A stretch of 64,000 nt of DNA. It comes from Eleftheria terrae (GTDB taxonomy: Bacteria; Pseudomonadota; Gammaproteobacteria; Burkholderiales; Burkholderiaceae_C). Under the pieces are notes generated by a model. The model saw nothing but the letters and a program-made list of their open reading frames with translations, made no database searches and had not been told where the DNA came from. The stretch spans positions 3,038,001-3,102,000 of the forward strand of contig NZ_CP106951.1 of assembly GCF_030419005.1 (NCBI RefSeq), given 5' to 3'. The translations under genes were made by a program, and so were the position numbers. Positions 26,099 to 35,861 of this stretch are shown here, piece after piece; position 1 is the first letter of the stretch, and each line of letters begins with the position of its first letter.

Positions 26099-26223
26099 CT
26101 CACTCTCTCGTCCACTGCTTGCGTTTGGCGCGCGGCAGTCTAGCGGCCGCACGCCGATGTAGGGATCCCCGAAGGGAGGGATAAAGTCGCCGAGGCAACT
26201 GCCGACGCCCTTGCGGCGCGGAG

Positions 26224-26259
26224 CACACCCGCACCGGCTTATGAACCGGTGCGGATGTG
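26224..26259. terminator. Long hairpin between RTX gene and ABC exporter gene
   Basis: The arms CACACCCGCACCGG and CCGGTGCGGATGTG pair over 14 positions with one mismatch, around an eight-base loop. No T-tract follows on either strand. It lies upstream of the ABC gene on the minus strand and may act as a processing or attenuation stem setting the ratio of toxin to transporter mRNA. Confidence 0.5.
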
Positions 26260-26342
26260 AGTACTCGCGGAACGGCGGGAACGGCCGACCGCGTCTTGAC
26301 GAGGCGTCCGCTGATCGACGGGATCAAGCCGTTCCCGCTGAG

Positions 26343-26371
26343 CGTCCTGCCCGCTTTCGCGGGTCAGGACG
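26343..26371 (-). terminator. Hairpin just after the RTX stop codon
   Basis: CGTCCTG-CCCGC, loop TTTC, GCGGG-T-CAGGACG forms a 12-bp stem with one bulged base, beginning 8 bp beyond the RTX stop on the minus strand. It is followed by GC-rich DNA rather than T residues, so it may be a weak or factor-assisted terminator, as between hlyA and hlyB in E. coli. Confidence 0.5.
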
Positions 26372-26378
26372 TGACGGT

Positions 26379-29300
26379 TCAGACCCAGTTGGCCGCGATC
26401 GTCGCGCCCAGAGAGCTCTGGTAGTTCGGCGGGAGGGTGGTCTGACCACCGGCCGGCGGCGCGAAGGAGGCCATCGCGTCCACCAGCTTCTGCACATTGG
26501 CCGCCGACAAGGCCTTCTGGTCAGCCAACACGAACGACTCCAGCCGGTTTGCCGGATTGAGGTACCAGTTGGTGACGGTGAGCGTGTCCGTCGTACCGAT
26601 CACTGACAGTTCAAGGTGATTGCCGTTCTTGCGCAACCACACCTGATCCGCTGTCACCCCGGCAAGGATGCTGAGCCGGTCGGTACCACCAACGTCAGTG
26701 ACGTTGTCGGCTCCACCCTGGCGGCCCCAGATGTAGACATCGTTCGAGGTGGTGGAGGTGTCGTACAGCGTGTCGTTGCCTCCCCTGCCTCGGTAGGTGT
26801 CATTGCCTTCACCGCCCTTGAGCAGGTTGGCGCCATCGTTACCCCACAGCGTGTTGTCGAACTTGTTCCCAGTGCCGTTGATCGTTCCGGAGCCGGTCAG
26901 CTCCAGCACCTCGATCTCCGATTCTGCAGCCAAGGTGTACGTCGCAGAGCTGCGCACGGTGTCGATGCCCTCCCCGACGCTCTCGGTGACCTTGTCGTTC
27001 GTGTGGTCCACCAGGTAGACGTCGTTGCCACGGCCACCGATGAGCGTGTCGATTCCCACGCCGCCATCCAACGTGTTTGCAGCGGCGTTACCTTGCAAGG
27101 TGTTAGACAAACTATTGCCCGTGCCATTGAGGCTGGTGGACCCCGTGAGAGTGAGGTTCTCCACGTTGTCATTCAGCTTCCAGCTGATGCTGGACTCGAT
27201 GGTGTCGACCCCGGCAGATCCGGCCTCCGTGACGACATCACCTGCGTTATCCACGACGTAGACATCGTTGCCAGCGCCTCCCGTCATCTGGTCCGCGCCC
27301 TTGCCCCCATCCAGTCGATTCGCCGCGCCGTTGCCGAGCAGCGTGTTCGCCAAGTCATTGCCGGTGCCGCTGATGGCGGCCGAGCCGGTTAGGGCAAGGC
27401 TCTCAAGGTTTGCGCCGAGAACATAGCTGATCGATGACTCCACCTTATCGAACCCGGCGTTTGCTGCCTCCGTCACAAGGTCGAGCGTATTGTCGACCAC
27501 ATAGGTGTCGTCGCCTTTGCCTCCGCTCATGTTGTCGGCGCCGGCGCCGCCGTTGAGACGGTTGTTGCCGTCATTCCCACGCAGCTCGTTGTTCAGCGCG
27601 TTACCAGTGGCATTGATATGCGAGGAACCCGTCAGCCAAAGATCTTCGACCTCGCTGTCGATTTGATTGGGCAGCGTGTAGGTGATGCTCGATTCAATGC
27701 GATCGTGTCCCGCGCCTTCGCGCTCCCTCACCCGGTCAGACGTGTTGTCGACGATGTACACGTCATCCCCGCCAGAGCCATCCATGATGTCCTTGCCGCT
27801 TCCTCCGTCCAACACGTCGTTCCCCATGGAGCCAGACAACGAGTCGTCCCCACCAAGTGCGTAGACGACGTGAGCGCCTTCATCTGCGGAAAGGACGTCC
27901 CCGCCTTCGCTACCGATGGTGCCGGCGAAGTTGGCGTAGATGCGCTCGCCGGTCCACACGCCTCCATCGGCGAATCGGATCGTGGAAAGTGCAGCGGGCT
28001 GACTGAGCAGCCCTACAAACTCCAGTCGATCGGAGAGACCACCGACGGTGACGACCAGGCTGTCGTAGATCCCTCGCCAGACCTTCACCTCGTCCTGAGA
28101 GATCCCTTCTCCAAACACCAACCGATCCGGCACGTCTTCTTCAGCTCGGAACTCCCCATAGTTGCTGTAGCTGTCCACACCGTCTCCGCGGTTGAACACA
28201 ATGGTGTCCGCTCCCGGCCCAGTGCTGACAACGTCGTCGCCAGCACCACCAGTGACCACGTCGTCTCCGTCGCCAGCGCTGATCGTGTCATTGCCGCCGA
28301 AGCCACGAATCACTTCTCCTTCCGAAGTGCCGTTGATGCGGTCGGCCCCCTCGGTAGGTCGATTCAGCTGCTCCCGCAGGTACGAGGCGGTCCAGACCGT
28401 GCCATCAGCGAACTCGACGGAGTCGATGCCATGGTCCTTCCCTGTCAGATCCACGCGGAACGAGATCGATTCGCCGGTGGGCGTGAGACGCAGTCGCACC
28501 TCATCAAAGCCCAGGCTGTCACCCCACTCCAATGTCACATGCTCCGGAAGGACCCCTTCCTTCAGCACCACTCGGTCCCTGGACTCGCCAAAGTCGCCTT
28601 CATAAACAACGTCGTTGCCATCACCGAACCCGAAGACGAAGGTGTCGTTGCCCTCATCGTTATGCAACAAGTCGTCGCCAGCGCCACCCGCCAAGCGGTC
28701 ATTCCCCAGGCCGCCCGTCAAGTCGTCAATCCCGTCCCCGCCCTCAAGCTGGTCGTCACCGGCACCACCTAGGAGAACGTCGGCCCCCGATCCGCCTTCG
28801 AGCATGTCTGAACCCTCCTCTCCTTGGAGGATGTCATCACCTGCGCCCCCGGTCAGGACGTCGTCCGAGCTGTATCCGAACAGCTTGTCGTCCCCGTCAC
28901 CGCCGCGCAGGAGGCCAATCTTCAACGCATCGAGATCTCGACTCTCACCGCTTTGGGAACGGAGTTCAATAGCGTAGCCGCGAACGATTTCGCCGCCATT
29001 CTTCAAGATCGCAGGGAATCGGATGCTGTCGAGCGTTCCCTTGAGCCTGAACACCAGGTCGCCGCCGTCCCGCAGCACCTCAACATTGTCGAGGCCAATC
29101 TCCGAGGGAACCAGCACAATATCTTTACCGCCATCTACACCGATGACCCCGATCACATCCTCACCAGACCCGGGTGTCAGGAGGTAAAGGTTCTGTCCCC
29201 GCCCCCCGATCAACACATCGTTGCCGGATCCCCCATCCAGGTAGTCATCCCCGTCGCCGCCGTCGAGGTGATCGTTGCCTGCACCGCCGAGTAAAGTGTC

Positions 29301-32300
29301 CGCTCCGCCCAGGCCGATCAGGTGATCATTGCCGGCACGCCCGTCTATCGAATCGGACCCTGCAAATCCCTGGATGAGGTCATCTCCGTCGGTGCCTTCT
29401 ACGAGCATCTTCTTGATCTGATCCATGGTCCACACTGAACCGTCGTCGAAAACGACCCTGTCAATTCCCGAAGTCTTTTCGGCTGATGGACTGATGACAT
29501 CTTGCAGACGGACGCTGTCATACACATAGGTTTGACCCTCCACGTGCCCCGGCAGTGCGATGAGGACGTCCGTGCGGTCACGGCTCACCTTGACCGCCGC
29601 AGGAGCGACCCCAGTGATGCGCAGCGTGTCAAAGCCGCCTTCGCTCCCGTCCAGGATGCCCTCCCGAATAACGTCGTGGCCTGACCCGAGGCCGAAAACA
29701 TAGGTGTCGTCTTCATTGCCGCCATCCAGCAAATCAGCCCCAGCACCTCCGTCCAAGGTGTCGTTGCCCTCTTGACCGAATAGCTCATCACTGCCGCCGC
29801 CCCCACGCAAGGTGTCGTGCCCACCCGCTGCTTCTACGACATCGTTACCGGCGCTTCCAGTAAGGACATCCCCAGAGCTTGAGCCACGCAGGTAGCCCGC
29901 GCCGGAACCGTTCACGAGCAATATCCGATCGATGGTTTCCGGAGTCCAGACGACTCCACCAGCGAACTCAAATCTATCGATCGACGTGCTGCCCACTTCG
30001 GCCTTCGCGAAGAAGTCGCGAATCGTCAAGCGATCTGAGGTTCCTTTCAGCGACAGGATGAGATGGCTGCCATCTCGGCTCACCTCCATCTGCCCCGGGT
30101 CAATTGCTGCCCCGAAAACTACCTTATCTGCATTGATGCCGGGTCCGTCACCGTCCATGTTGTATATAGTGTCCTGCCCCCAACCGCTACCGAACAGATA
30201 TGTATCGGCTCCATCATTGCCGTACAGGGAATCGTTGCCTGCCCCTCCCTCCAGGACGTCGTTTCCGGTCCACCCCGTTAATTCATCGTTTCCATCAAGC
30301 CCACGCAGAACATCGTTACCGGTGTAGCCAAATATTTGATCGGCGGCGCTAGTGCCAAGAATCATGTCGTCGCCTTGGCGCGGGCCGCTAGCATCAAGAC
30401 CAAACCCAGTTTCAGGCTTCGCTTCGACCACTGCAAGTGCGTCCGCCCCCTGCGACTGAAACAACAATTTGAGCGAGGCATGAACCTCCGGGGTGAACAG
30501 CCTATCCCCATGAAGAGCGCGCACAAAATCGCCGAGCATGTTCAGCCCCGCTGCCCGGTCCAATTTTAGGGCCGAGATGATCTTTTGTGATACAGCGGAA
30601 TAGTCGTAGACGAACTGGCCGCTTTCATCGCTCCAAGAACAAGCAATCTCCTTAAATAATGGAGCCAGTATCGACTGAGAGGAAAGCTTGGCATACATTG
30701 CCTCGTACAGCTCCCTGCTGATACTTCGGATATCAACAGCTGCGCTCGGCCCAGGCTTGGAAGCATCCCCCCCATTCAAACCGGCATACTGGGTAAATCC
30801 AGCACCGGTTATCGCTTCAACCATGTAGAGCCAGCGACCGTCCCCCATGTGGAGGCCACGGCTGCCCGCCGTGAACCGGTCTGCGCCTGTCCACCGCCAC
30901 AGGATGTCTCGAACAAGGATGTCTCGTCGCTCGCGCACAGTTGTTTCGACGAACTCCCTCACCAAACGACGAAGCGCCTCGTCCTCGACCATTGCTTGGT
31001 GCAGCGACTTCAGCTTACCGTAGCCCTCGATGTCCGGCAGCACCTCAATATCCGCTGGCACATCATGCCGTGGCTCCGTAGAGACGCTATCCGCGGTGTC
31101 CACTGCGAACCAGACGTCCGTGGCGGACCGAACGCTGCCGTCAACGCTGGTGAAGCTTCCGATCTGGCGATGCTCGTTGCCTTGAGCATCAATGACCTTT
31201 GAGGCGGTGTGCGCTGTGTTGATCGAGCGGATACCTGCATCCGCTAAGGCGACAAGCTCCCCAGCGTCCGTGACACCGTTGCCGTTCTTGTCGCGCCAGA
31301 CGGCGAGACTGGCGTAGCCGCCGTCCAACGAATCGATCTTTTTGTCCGAGTTTTCGTCCAACTCCCCCAACGCAGCAAAGCCGTGCGCAGCCTTTGCGCC
31401 CGACTTCAGGGAAGTCTCGCTGCCAAACAGCTCTTTGCCGGATGTGATACGACCGTCGCCGTCTAGATCCCGGACAAGCAAGGCATCGTCGGCGCCGACC
31501 CACCCCGTTAGCTCCGCGAAGCTATCGCCCGCGTGGTCAAAATGCACGCCTGACGCCTTCGATGTGGTCTCGACCCCATCACCGTCAAGGTCGAGCACGA
31601 TAGGCGACGTGATCCGCTTCGGTTTCGGAATCTCATCCACGAGGCGAATGCCCAGGTCGCCATCCGACCAGTCAGTTAGGGTTACCGTACCCTTGGCACC
31701 CCTCTTTGCGATGGACACGGTACCGCCATAGCGCGCATACACGGTGCCTGATGCCTCATCTTCGTAGAACGCCTTGCCCTCCTTCCGCTTGCCGCCTGTG
31801 AGGGTGACATTCCCGACGATCAGTGCACCCTGCCCATCGCTGTCGCTGACTTTGTCATTTCCAAAGGATCCATCAAAAATGTAGCGATCGAAGCCCGTGC
31901 CGCCGTAGAGCAGGTCGTTCTCAGCACCACCGTCGAGCAGATCATCGTTTTCATCGCCGTACAGTTGGTCGGCTCCGCCGCCGCCCTTCAGCGTGTCGTT
32001 GCCCTGCTTGCCCTTAATGACGTTCTGGGCGTCGCCGCCCTCGACCTGGTCGTCTTCATTCGACCCGGTGAACTTGGCGATCCCTTGCAGCTCGAAAGCC
32101 TTCTCGGCACCGTCAAGCCGAACCGAGCTCTTGCCACCGCCGGAATCCTTAATAACCACTTTGCGGTCCGTGCTGGCATCGAGTTCGTTGTTGTCGTTCT
32201 CGCCGAGCTTGATCGATTCAAGGCCCTTCAGCGCCGAGCCGGCGCTGTCAATCTTCAGCTTGACCGCGCTCATCAGCTGGATGTCCAGCTTCTCGATGCT

Positions 32301-33449
32301 GTAGTAGTTTTGTGAATCGTTGTAGACGAATCGGAAGTCAAACTCCTTCTGATCCCCCTTGAAGCTGCGCCCGTCGAGCACGATTGTGCCCATCACACCG
32401 GCCAGCTTGAGCACATCCTTGCCCTCGCCGCCGTCAACAACGCCGTTTCGGTAGTTGCCCGCAAATAGATTGACGGTGTCGTCCCCACGACCGGCGTTGA
32501 TGACGTCGCTACCCTTTGCGTCGATAGTGTCGCCGGTCATCTTGCCGACCTTGAAGTCCACCACGTCAGTGACGACGGTGCCTAGCGACGGCCGGAATAC
32601 GGTGAACTCCCCGACGCGAACAGTGTTGATCTTGTAGTAATCGTTGAAGAAGCTCGTTGTCGCTGCTGCGAGATCGCTCCGGTCAGAAATCGGTGCGCTG
32701 CCCCAACCGAAATAGGCTTTGAGCCCTTCGAAGATATTTCGATTGCCAACGTCGAACGCGATCGTTTGATGTGCCTGGATTGACGCGATTAGGTCGTAGG
32801 TGCCCGTCTCATGCTTGAACTGAGTGAAAACGTCACCAGCCGAGCCGCTGGCTCGGTCGCTGCGCAATAGCAGATCCTGGTAGAAGGTCGAGCCGTAGCT
32901 GAGGAAAGGGAACAGCTCAGTACCGGCCCAGCCCGCATAGTCGCCATCGGCGCCGTAGTCAGCCAGCCCGCTGAACACCAGCGAAGCTGCAGCACCCGCG
33001 TCAATGGCACCGAGGCCGACAATACTCGGCAAAGTGCGATCGGTGGACCGGATCACGTCTGCGGCGAGGTTAAAGGCAATCATATTCGACGCCTGCTGGT
33101 TACGCAGGTTTGAATCGCCTGCCCCGCCGCGCAGCTCATACTGCACACGCGTGTACTCGCGAATATAGTCTGCGTAGAAGCCCGTGCCGCTGTTGACGTC
33201 AACCGCGCCCTTGATCCATGCATAGACAGAGGGGTCGACATCGGGCCGCGGCGCCTCATTGCCGTTGGCGTCGGTGGTTTTAATGCAATCGAGAATCAGC
33301 TGGTACAGCGGCACGCCGGCCCCGACATCGCTGTGCTTGTTCTTCTGCGCCTCGTAGGCCGCCCTAATCCGTGCGATCTGAGCTTCTGTGAATTGAAAGG
33401 TGCCAGCAGCGGTGCTACAGACGCCGCGGTCATAGGTCAAGGTTGCCAT
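26379..33449 (-). CDS. Giant FrpC-like RTX calcium-binding protein, type I secreted
   Basis: A 2356-residue protein without a signal peptide. N-terminal region 1-300 is unique. Residues 305-345 and 460-525 carry first RTX nonapeptides (GGxGxDxLx) and about 585-602 an HCBP-related strand (GTVTLTDWSDGDLGIRL). Residues 615-782 match the self-processing/EF-hand module of Neisseria FrpC (LDLDGDGVETTS; VRDLDGDGRITSG; WRDKNGNGVTDAGEL). A helical region (800-1010) follows, then about 1200 residues of RTX blocks alternating with HCBP-type modules, with a C-terminal secretion signal (about 2290-2356). The Asp of the FrpC-type Asp-Pro scissile bond is replaced here (Ser615-Pro616), so self-cleavage may be lost. 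No HlyC-like acyltransferase is nearby. Its role (adhesin, toxin or enzyme) cannot be fixed. Confidence 0.93.
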   Translation of the reverse strand: MATLTYDRGVCSTAAGTFQFTEAQIARIRAAYEAQKNKHSDVGAGVPLYQLILDCIKTTDANGNEAPRPDVDPSVYAWIKGAVDVNSGTGFYADYIREYTRVQYELRGGAGDSNLRNQQASNMIAFNLAADVIRSTDRTLPSIVGLGAIDAGAAASLVFSGLADYGADGDYAGWAGTELFPFLSYGSTFYQDLLLRSDRASGSAGDVFTQFKHETGTYDLIASIQAHQTIAFDVGNRNIFEGLKAYFGWGSAPISDRSDLAAATTSFFNDYYKINTVRVGEFTVFRPSLGTVVTDVVDFKVGKMTGDTIDAKGSDVINAGRGDDTVNLFAGNYRNGVVDGGEGKDVLKLAGVMGTIVLDGRSFKGDQKEFDFRFVYNDSQNYYSIEKLDIQLMSAVKLKIDSAGSALKGLESIKLGENDNNELDASTDRKVVIKDSGGGKSSVRLDGAEKAFELQGIAKFTGSNEDDQVEGGDAQNVIKGKQGNDTLKGGGGADQLYGDENDDLLDGGAENDLLYGGTGFDRYIFDGSFGNDKVSDSDGQGALIVGNVTLTGGKRKEGKAFYEDEASGTVYARYGGTVSIAKRGAKGTVTLTDWSDGDLGIRLVDEIPKPKRITSPIVLDLDGDGVETTSKASGVHFDHAGDSFAELTGWVGADDALLVRDLDGDGRITSGKELFGSETSLKSGAKAAHGFAALGELDENSDKKIDSLDGGYASLAVWRDKNGNGVTDAGELVALADAGIRSINTAHTASKVIDAQGNEHRQIGSFTSVDGSVRSATDVWFAVDTADSVSTEPRHDVPADIEVLPDIEGYGKLKSLHQAMVEDEALRRLVREFVETTVRERRDILVRDILWRWTGADRFTAGSRGLHMGDGRWLYMVEAITGAGFTQYAGLNGGDASKPGPSAAVDIRSISRELYEAMYAKLSSQSILAPLFKEIACSWSDESGQFVYDYSAVSQKIISALKLDRAAGLNMLGDFVRALHGDRLFTPEVHASLKLLFQSQGADALAVVEAKPETGFGLDASGPRQGDDMILGTSAADQIFGYTGNDVLRGLDGNDELTGWTGNDVLEGGAGNDSLYGNDGADTYLFGSGWGQDTIYNMDGDGPGINADKVVFGAAIDPGQMEVSRDGSHLILSLKGTSDRLTIRDFFAKAEVGSTSIDRFEFAGGVVWTPETIDRILLVNGSGAGYLRGSSSGDVLTGSAGNDVVEAAGGHDTLRGGGGSDELFGQEGNDTLDGGAGADLLDGGNEDDTYVFGLGSGHDVIREGILDGSEGGFDTLRITGVAPAAVKVSRDRTDVLIALPGHVEGQTYVYDSVRLQDVISPSAEKTSGIDRVVFDDGSVWTMDQIKKMLVEGTDGDDLIQGFAGSDSIDGRAGNDHLIGLGGADTLLGGAGNDHLDGGDGDDYLDGGSGNDVLIGGRGQNLYLLTPGSGEDVIGVIGVDGGKDIVLVPSEIGLDNVEVLRDGGDLVFRLKGTLDSIRFPAILKNGGEIVRGYAIELRSQSGESRDLDALKIGLLRGGDGDDKLFGYSSDDVLTGGAGDDILQGEEGSDMLEGGSGADVLLGGAGDDQLEGGDGIDDLTGGLGNDRLAGGAGDDLLHNDEGNDTFVFGFGDGNDVVYEGDFGESRDRVVLKEGVLPEHVTLEWGDSLGFDEVRLRLTPTGESISFRVDLTGKDHGIDSVEFADGTVWTASYLREQLNRPTEGADRINGTSEGEVIRGFGGNDTISAGDGDDVVTGGAGDDVVSTGPGADTIVFNRGDGVDSYSNYGEFRAEEDVPDRLVFGEGISQDEVKVWRGIYDSLVVTVGGLSDRLEFVGLLSQPAALSTIRFADGGVWTGERIYANFAGTIGSEGGDVLSADEGAHVVYALGGDDSLSGSMGNDVLDGGSGKDIMDGSGGDDVYIVDNTSDRVREREGAGHDRIESSITYTLPNQIDSEVEDLWLTGSSHINATGNALNNELRGNDGNNRLNGGAGADNMSGGKGDDTYVVDNTLDLVTEAANAGFDKVESSISYVLGANLESLALTGSAAISGTGNDLANTLLGNGAANRLDGGKGADQMTGGAGNDVYVVDNAGDVVTEAGSAGVDTIESSISWKLNDNVENLTLTGSTSLNGTGNSLSNTLQGNAAANTLDGGVGIDTLIGGRGNDVYLVDHTNDKVTESVGEGIDTVRSSATYTLAAESEIEVLELTGSGTINGTGNKFDNTLWGNDGANLLKGGEGNDTYRGRGGNDTLYDTSTTSNDVYIWGRQGGADNVTDVGGTDRLSILAGVTADQVWLRKNGNHLELSVIGTTDTLTVTNWYLNPANRLESFVLADQKALSAANVQKLVDAMASFAPPAGGQTTLPPNYQSSLGATIAANWV

Positions 33450-33458
33450 CGATGCTTG

Positions 33459-34268
33459 TCAAGGTTGTCTGGAGGGACGGCGGTTGCCGGCACGCGCCGC
33501 GGGCGAACCAGGCTCAATCAAGTCCTGCACAAAACGGCGCAGTTCTCGATCGGCTTCGATGTAGTGACTTGGCTCACAGTCTGGAGGGAGATCCGTGCTG
33601 CGCGACCGGCAGGGCCGAGCGCGGTAGGCGACAGCGAGCGCAGCGTCCCAGCGATAAAACGCGACCGGCCCAAAGTTGCCGATCATTGGATAGCCGTTGC
33701 TGCCGACGATAAAGAACGGCGCGCCGTCTGGCGCGCTATAGAAGTCGGGATCAAAACGCAAGCTAACGGTCCAATCGGTCGGCCCCGCCTCCCGCATCGT
33801 GGCGGCCGTACCGCACCACGTCCAGTGAGGCCCTCGACGGCAGCTCGCCTCATGTGGCAGGAAATCGCTGCGCAGGTCGCGTATGAGATCAGATCGGGTA
33901 TCGAGCAGGGCGATGGTCCAGCGCTCGCCGATCGGGAGCTCAGCAGGACCGCCGATGCGGATCTCGTAAACCGGAAGCGGCGCCGCGCGGCATGCCTCAA
34001 GCGTCCGACCGCGCAGGTCCTCAAAGCCATCGCCGATCCGCACCCACACTGCCCAGCGTTCAGTTGCGACGCGAATACGGCGACCACCGATCTGGAAATA
34101 CAGGTTGCCTCCCGATGGGCAGACGAGTTTCGGGCCGCGATCATTGAGGGGCATGGCGCTCGTAGGGGCGCCGCTAGCCGCTCCGGAAAGTGCAACGGCT
34201 GCGAGCGCGCAACCGCTCAACGTCGCGCGCCAACGCGTGCGCGCCTTCGACGGAAAACTTAGTTTCAT
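33459..34268 (-). CDS. Secreted protein of unknown function, copy A
   Basis: A 269-residue protein with a Sec signal peptide (RTRWRATLSGCALAAVALSG, cleavage near residue 33) and conserved cysteines. It repeats every block of the copy at 21562-22371: DRGPKLVCPSGGNLYFQIGG, TLEACRAAPL, DFLPHEASCRRGPHW and FDPDFYSAPDGAPFFIVG. ATG 34268 was chosen because it matches the start of the other copy and GGGAG precedes it. It ends 10 bp before the RTX start codon, so it heads the operon. The family is unknown to me; close ties to the RTX gene suggest an accessory role. Confidence 0.8.
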   Translation of the reverse strand: MKLSFPSKARTRWRATLSGCALAAVALSGAASGAPTSAMPLNDRGPKLVCPSGGNLYFQIGGRRIRVATERWAVWVRIGDGFEDLRGRTLEACRAAPLPVYEIRIGGPAELPIGERWTIALLDTRSDLIRDLRSDFLPHEASCRRGPHWTWCGTAATMREAGPTDWTVSLRFDPDFYSAPDGAPFFIVGSNGYPMIGNFGPVAFYRWDAALAVAYRARPCRSRSTDLPPDCEPSHYIEADRELRRFVQDLIEPGSPAARAGNRRPSRQP

Positions 34269-35057
34269 ATTTACGGTTACTCCCGCTGAACTCCGAATTG
34301 CGATCGTACTCACTGTGGACCAATCTTTCTCGCAGCCACTCCTTAAGAGCACTGCTGAACGGGCGGCACCAATTACTCAATGGGCATGCACTTCCCGCCT
34401 GAATCTTTCCACTAACATTTCTCCGCACTAACCTGACAAATCACCACTGACAGGAATGCCAGACCTCGTTCCATTGGTTTGCCGCCTGGGAATTTGTTGC
34501 AGTCGTTTGCTACTGCATTGCCTTCGATTATCACGTTTGCCGTCGCCGGCCCGCAGAACTCGATGAAGCCGAACGTCCCGGCCTACTTGACGGTCGTTGT
34601 TCAGCATAGCGCCGCCCATCTTATTTTTACGGCGGGGAGTAACGCGTGCAGCAGAGCAGTTGGCAGCCGAACCTCGACGTCTCAAGCCTAGACTTCTATG
34701 GCTTTTGAGGGGACAACTCTAACGGCGCCACAAGCCGCTACCAACGCTGCCTCTGCGGCATCGCACTCTTTCAATTGCTGGCTCAACGCAGGGGCGGGCA
34801 GTGTAACTGCTAGCGAGGGGTTCCACGCCCCCCCAGAAAGAAGGAGTGCTATGGGCGGCCCTCTATGCTGCGCCAAAATCAAGCGGTCCACCCGGCGACC
34901 TCCGCCGTCTGTAGCCACCGTCGCAACTATGGCCTTCTCCGGTGAAGTGAAGATGAAGTCCTCTGCAAGTAGGCCTCCGTTTTTGCTCTACGTCGATTTA
35001 GGAAGTGAGAGTTCCACGGTCGCTTGCCACTTGGCAAGATTGACGACGCTCTGACCT
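34269..35057. other. 790-bp gap, likely promoter of the RTX operon; no clear gene
   Basis: The stretch should contain the promoter for the copy A/RTX/T1SS operon. One minus-strand frame, 34688-34918, has plausible protein texture (VATDGGGRRVDRLILAQ; PPIALLLSGGAWNPSL) but lacks a good start, and its upstream continuation hits a stop. It could be a remnant of a gene and was left uncalled. Confidence 0.4.
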
Positions 35058-35861
35058 TCAGTTCACAATAAAACTCCGAAGCAGGTCTTGGATGGGAAGC
35101 ACTAGGTCTTGCCATTTGGAGAGCTGAGCCGGTTCGACATGCATGCTTGCAGATAGATGCCCGACATGGAAAGTCAGGCTGCATGAACTGGGCGAGCACC
35201 TCGCGAAGATCACCTGCTCAATAGCGGTGTCCAGGACAGAGGGTGGCGAGAAATATACGGCGCTTCGACGGTCCAGCCTGCAGTTCGTCTGCTTAAGCGG
35301 GTCGTCCGCGGGTTTCGACTTCCAAAACTCGGTCAGTTCGGTTTGCTTAAGAGCGTCGGCGGTGTAACACCGAATCTGCGAATGGCGCACCAGCCCGTAA
35401 AGTTCGCCGTCCGGATGCATATCCGTCGTACGATATCCCTCAGGCATGGTCGGCTGAAGTGAGCGTAAGAAGCGCGAACGCCCGCCTACAGCGCTTCCCG
35501 CTCCAAGGCGCACAATGAAACGCTCAGACTTCTGCTGAGCCGCAACTCTGCCTTTTGTGTCTCCACTTGGCCAAGGTTTCGGCCCAGGCAGTTCAACTTG
35601 AATAGGAATTTCGCCGATCTCTCCACTTTCTTCGCGCATTATCCCTTCGAGCCAGACATACTCTCGAGGAATGCGAAGCCTCACTGACTTTTCGGCGCTT
35701 TTCGGTGGCGATGGAAGCGCAAAGTCGAGATGATTTTCGCCCCCTGCGGGAATTTCACTTCTGTGCGTTTTTTTGGCGCCCCCCGCATAGGTGAAGACAA
35801 ATGCCGCAAGTGCAACGACAATAGTGCAAAGCGAAAACTTCAGCTGGATCGTTTTTGACAT
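35058..35861 (-). CDS. Membrane-anchored hypothetical protein, copy 2 (upstream side)
   Basis: A 267-residue protein with an N-terminal membrane helix or uncleaved signal (about 8-27, FSLCTIVVALAAFVFTYA), a beta-rich exported part, Cys pairs (IRCYTADAL; FARCSPSSCSLTFHV) and the ending LSKWQDLVLPIQDLLRSFIV. The layout and the C-terminal quarter resemble the protein at 20161-21033, so the two are probably distant relatives on either side of the RTX locus. Same strand as the operon but separated from it by 790 bp. Function unknown. Confidence 0.7.
   Translation of the reverse strand: MSKTIQLKFSLCTIVVALAAFVFTYAGGAKKTHRSEIPAGGENHLDFALPSPPKSAEKSVRLRIPREYVWLEGIMREESGEIGEIPIQVELPGPKPWPSGDTKGRVAAQQKSERFIVRLGAGSAVGGRSRFLRSLQPTMPEGYRTTDMHPDGELYGLVRHSQIRCYTADALKQTELTEFWKSKPADDPLKQTNCRLDRRSAVYFSPPSVLDTAIEQVIFARCSPSSCSLTFHVGHLSASMHVEPAQLSKWQDLVLPIQDLLRSFIVN

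Noticed and set aside
26379..33449. RTX repeat DNA as a CRISPR or tandem DNA repeat
   Set aside because: The repetition is protein-level (GGxGxDxLx nonapeptides) with divergent codons, not uniform DNA repeats with spacers. No CRISPR array is present in the window.
34688..34918. Minus-strand frame with protein-like texture upstream of the RTX operon
   Set aside because: GTG start without ribosome binding site, upstream stop in the same frame, no family; left uncalled.
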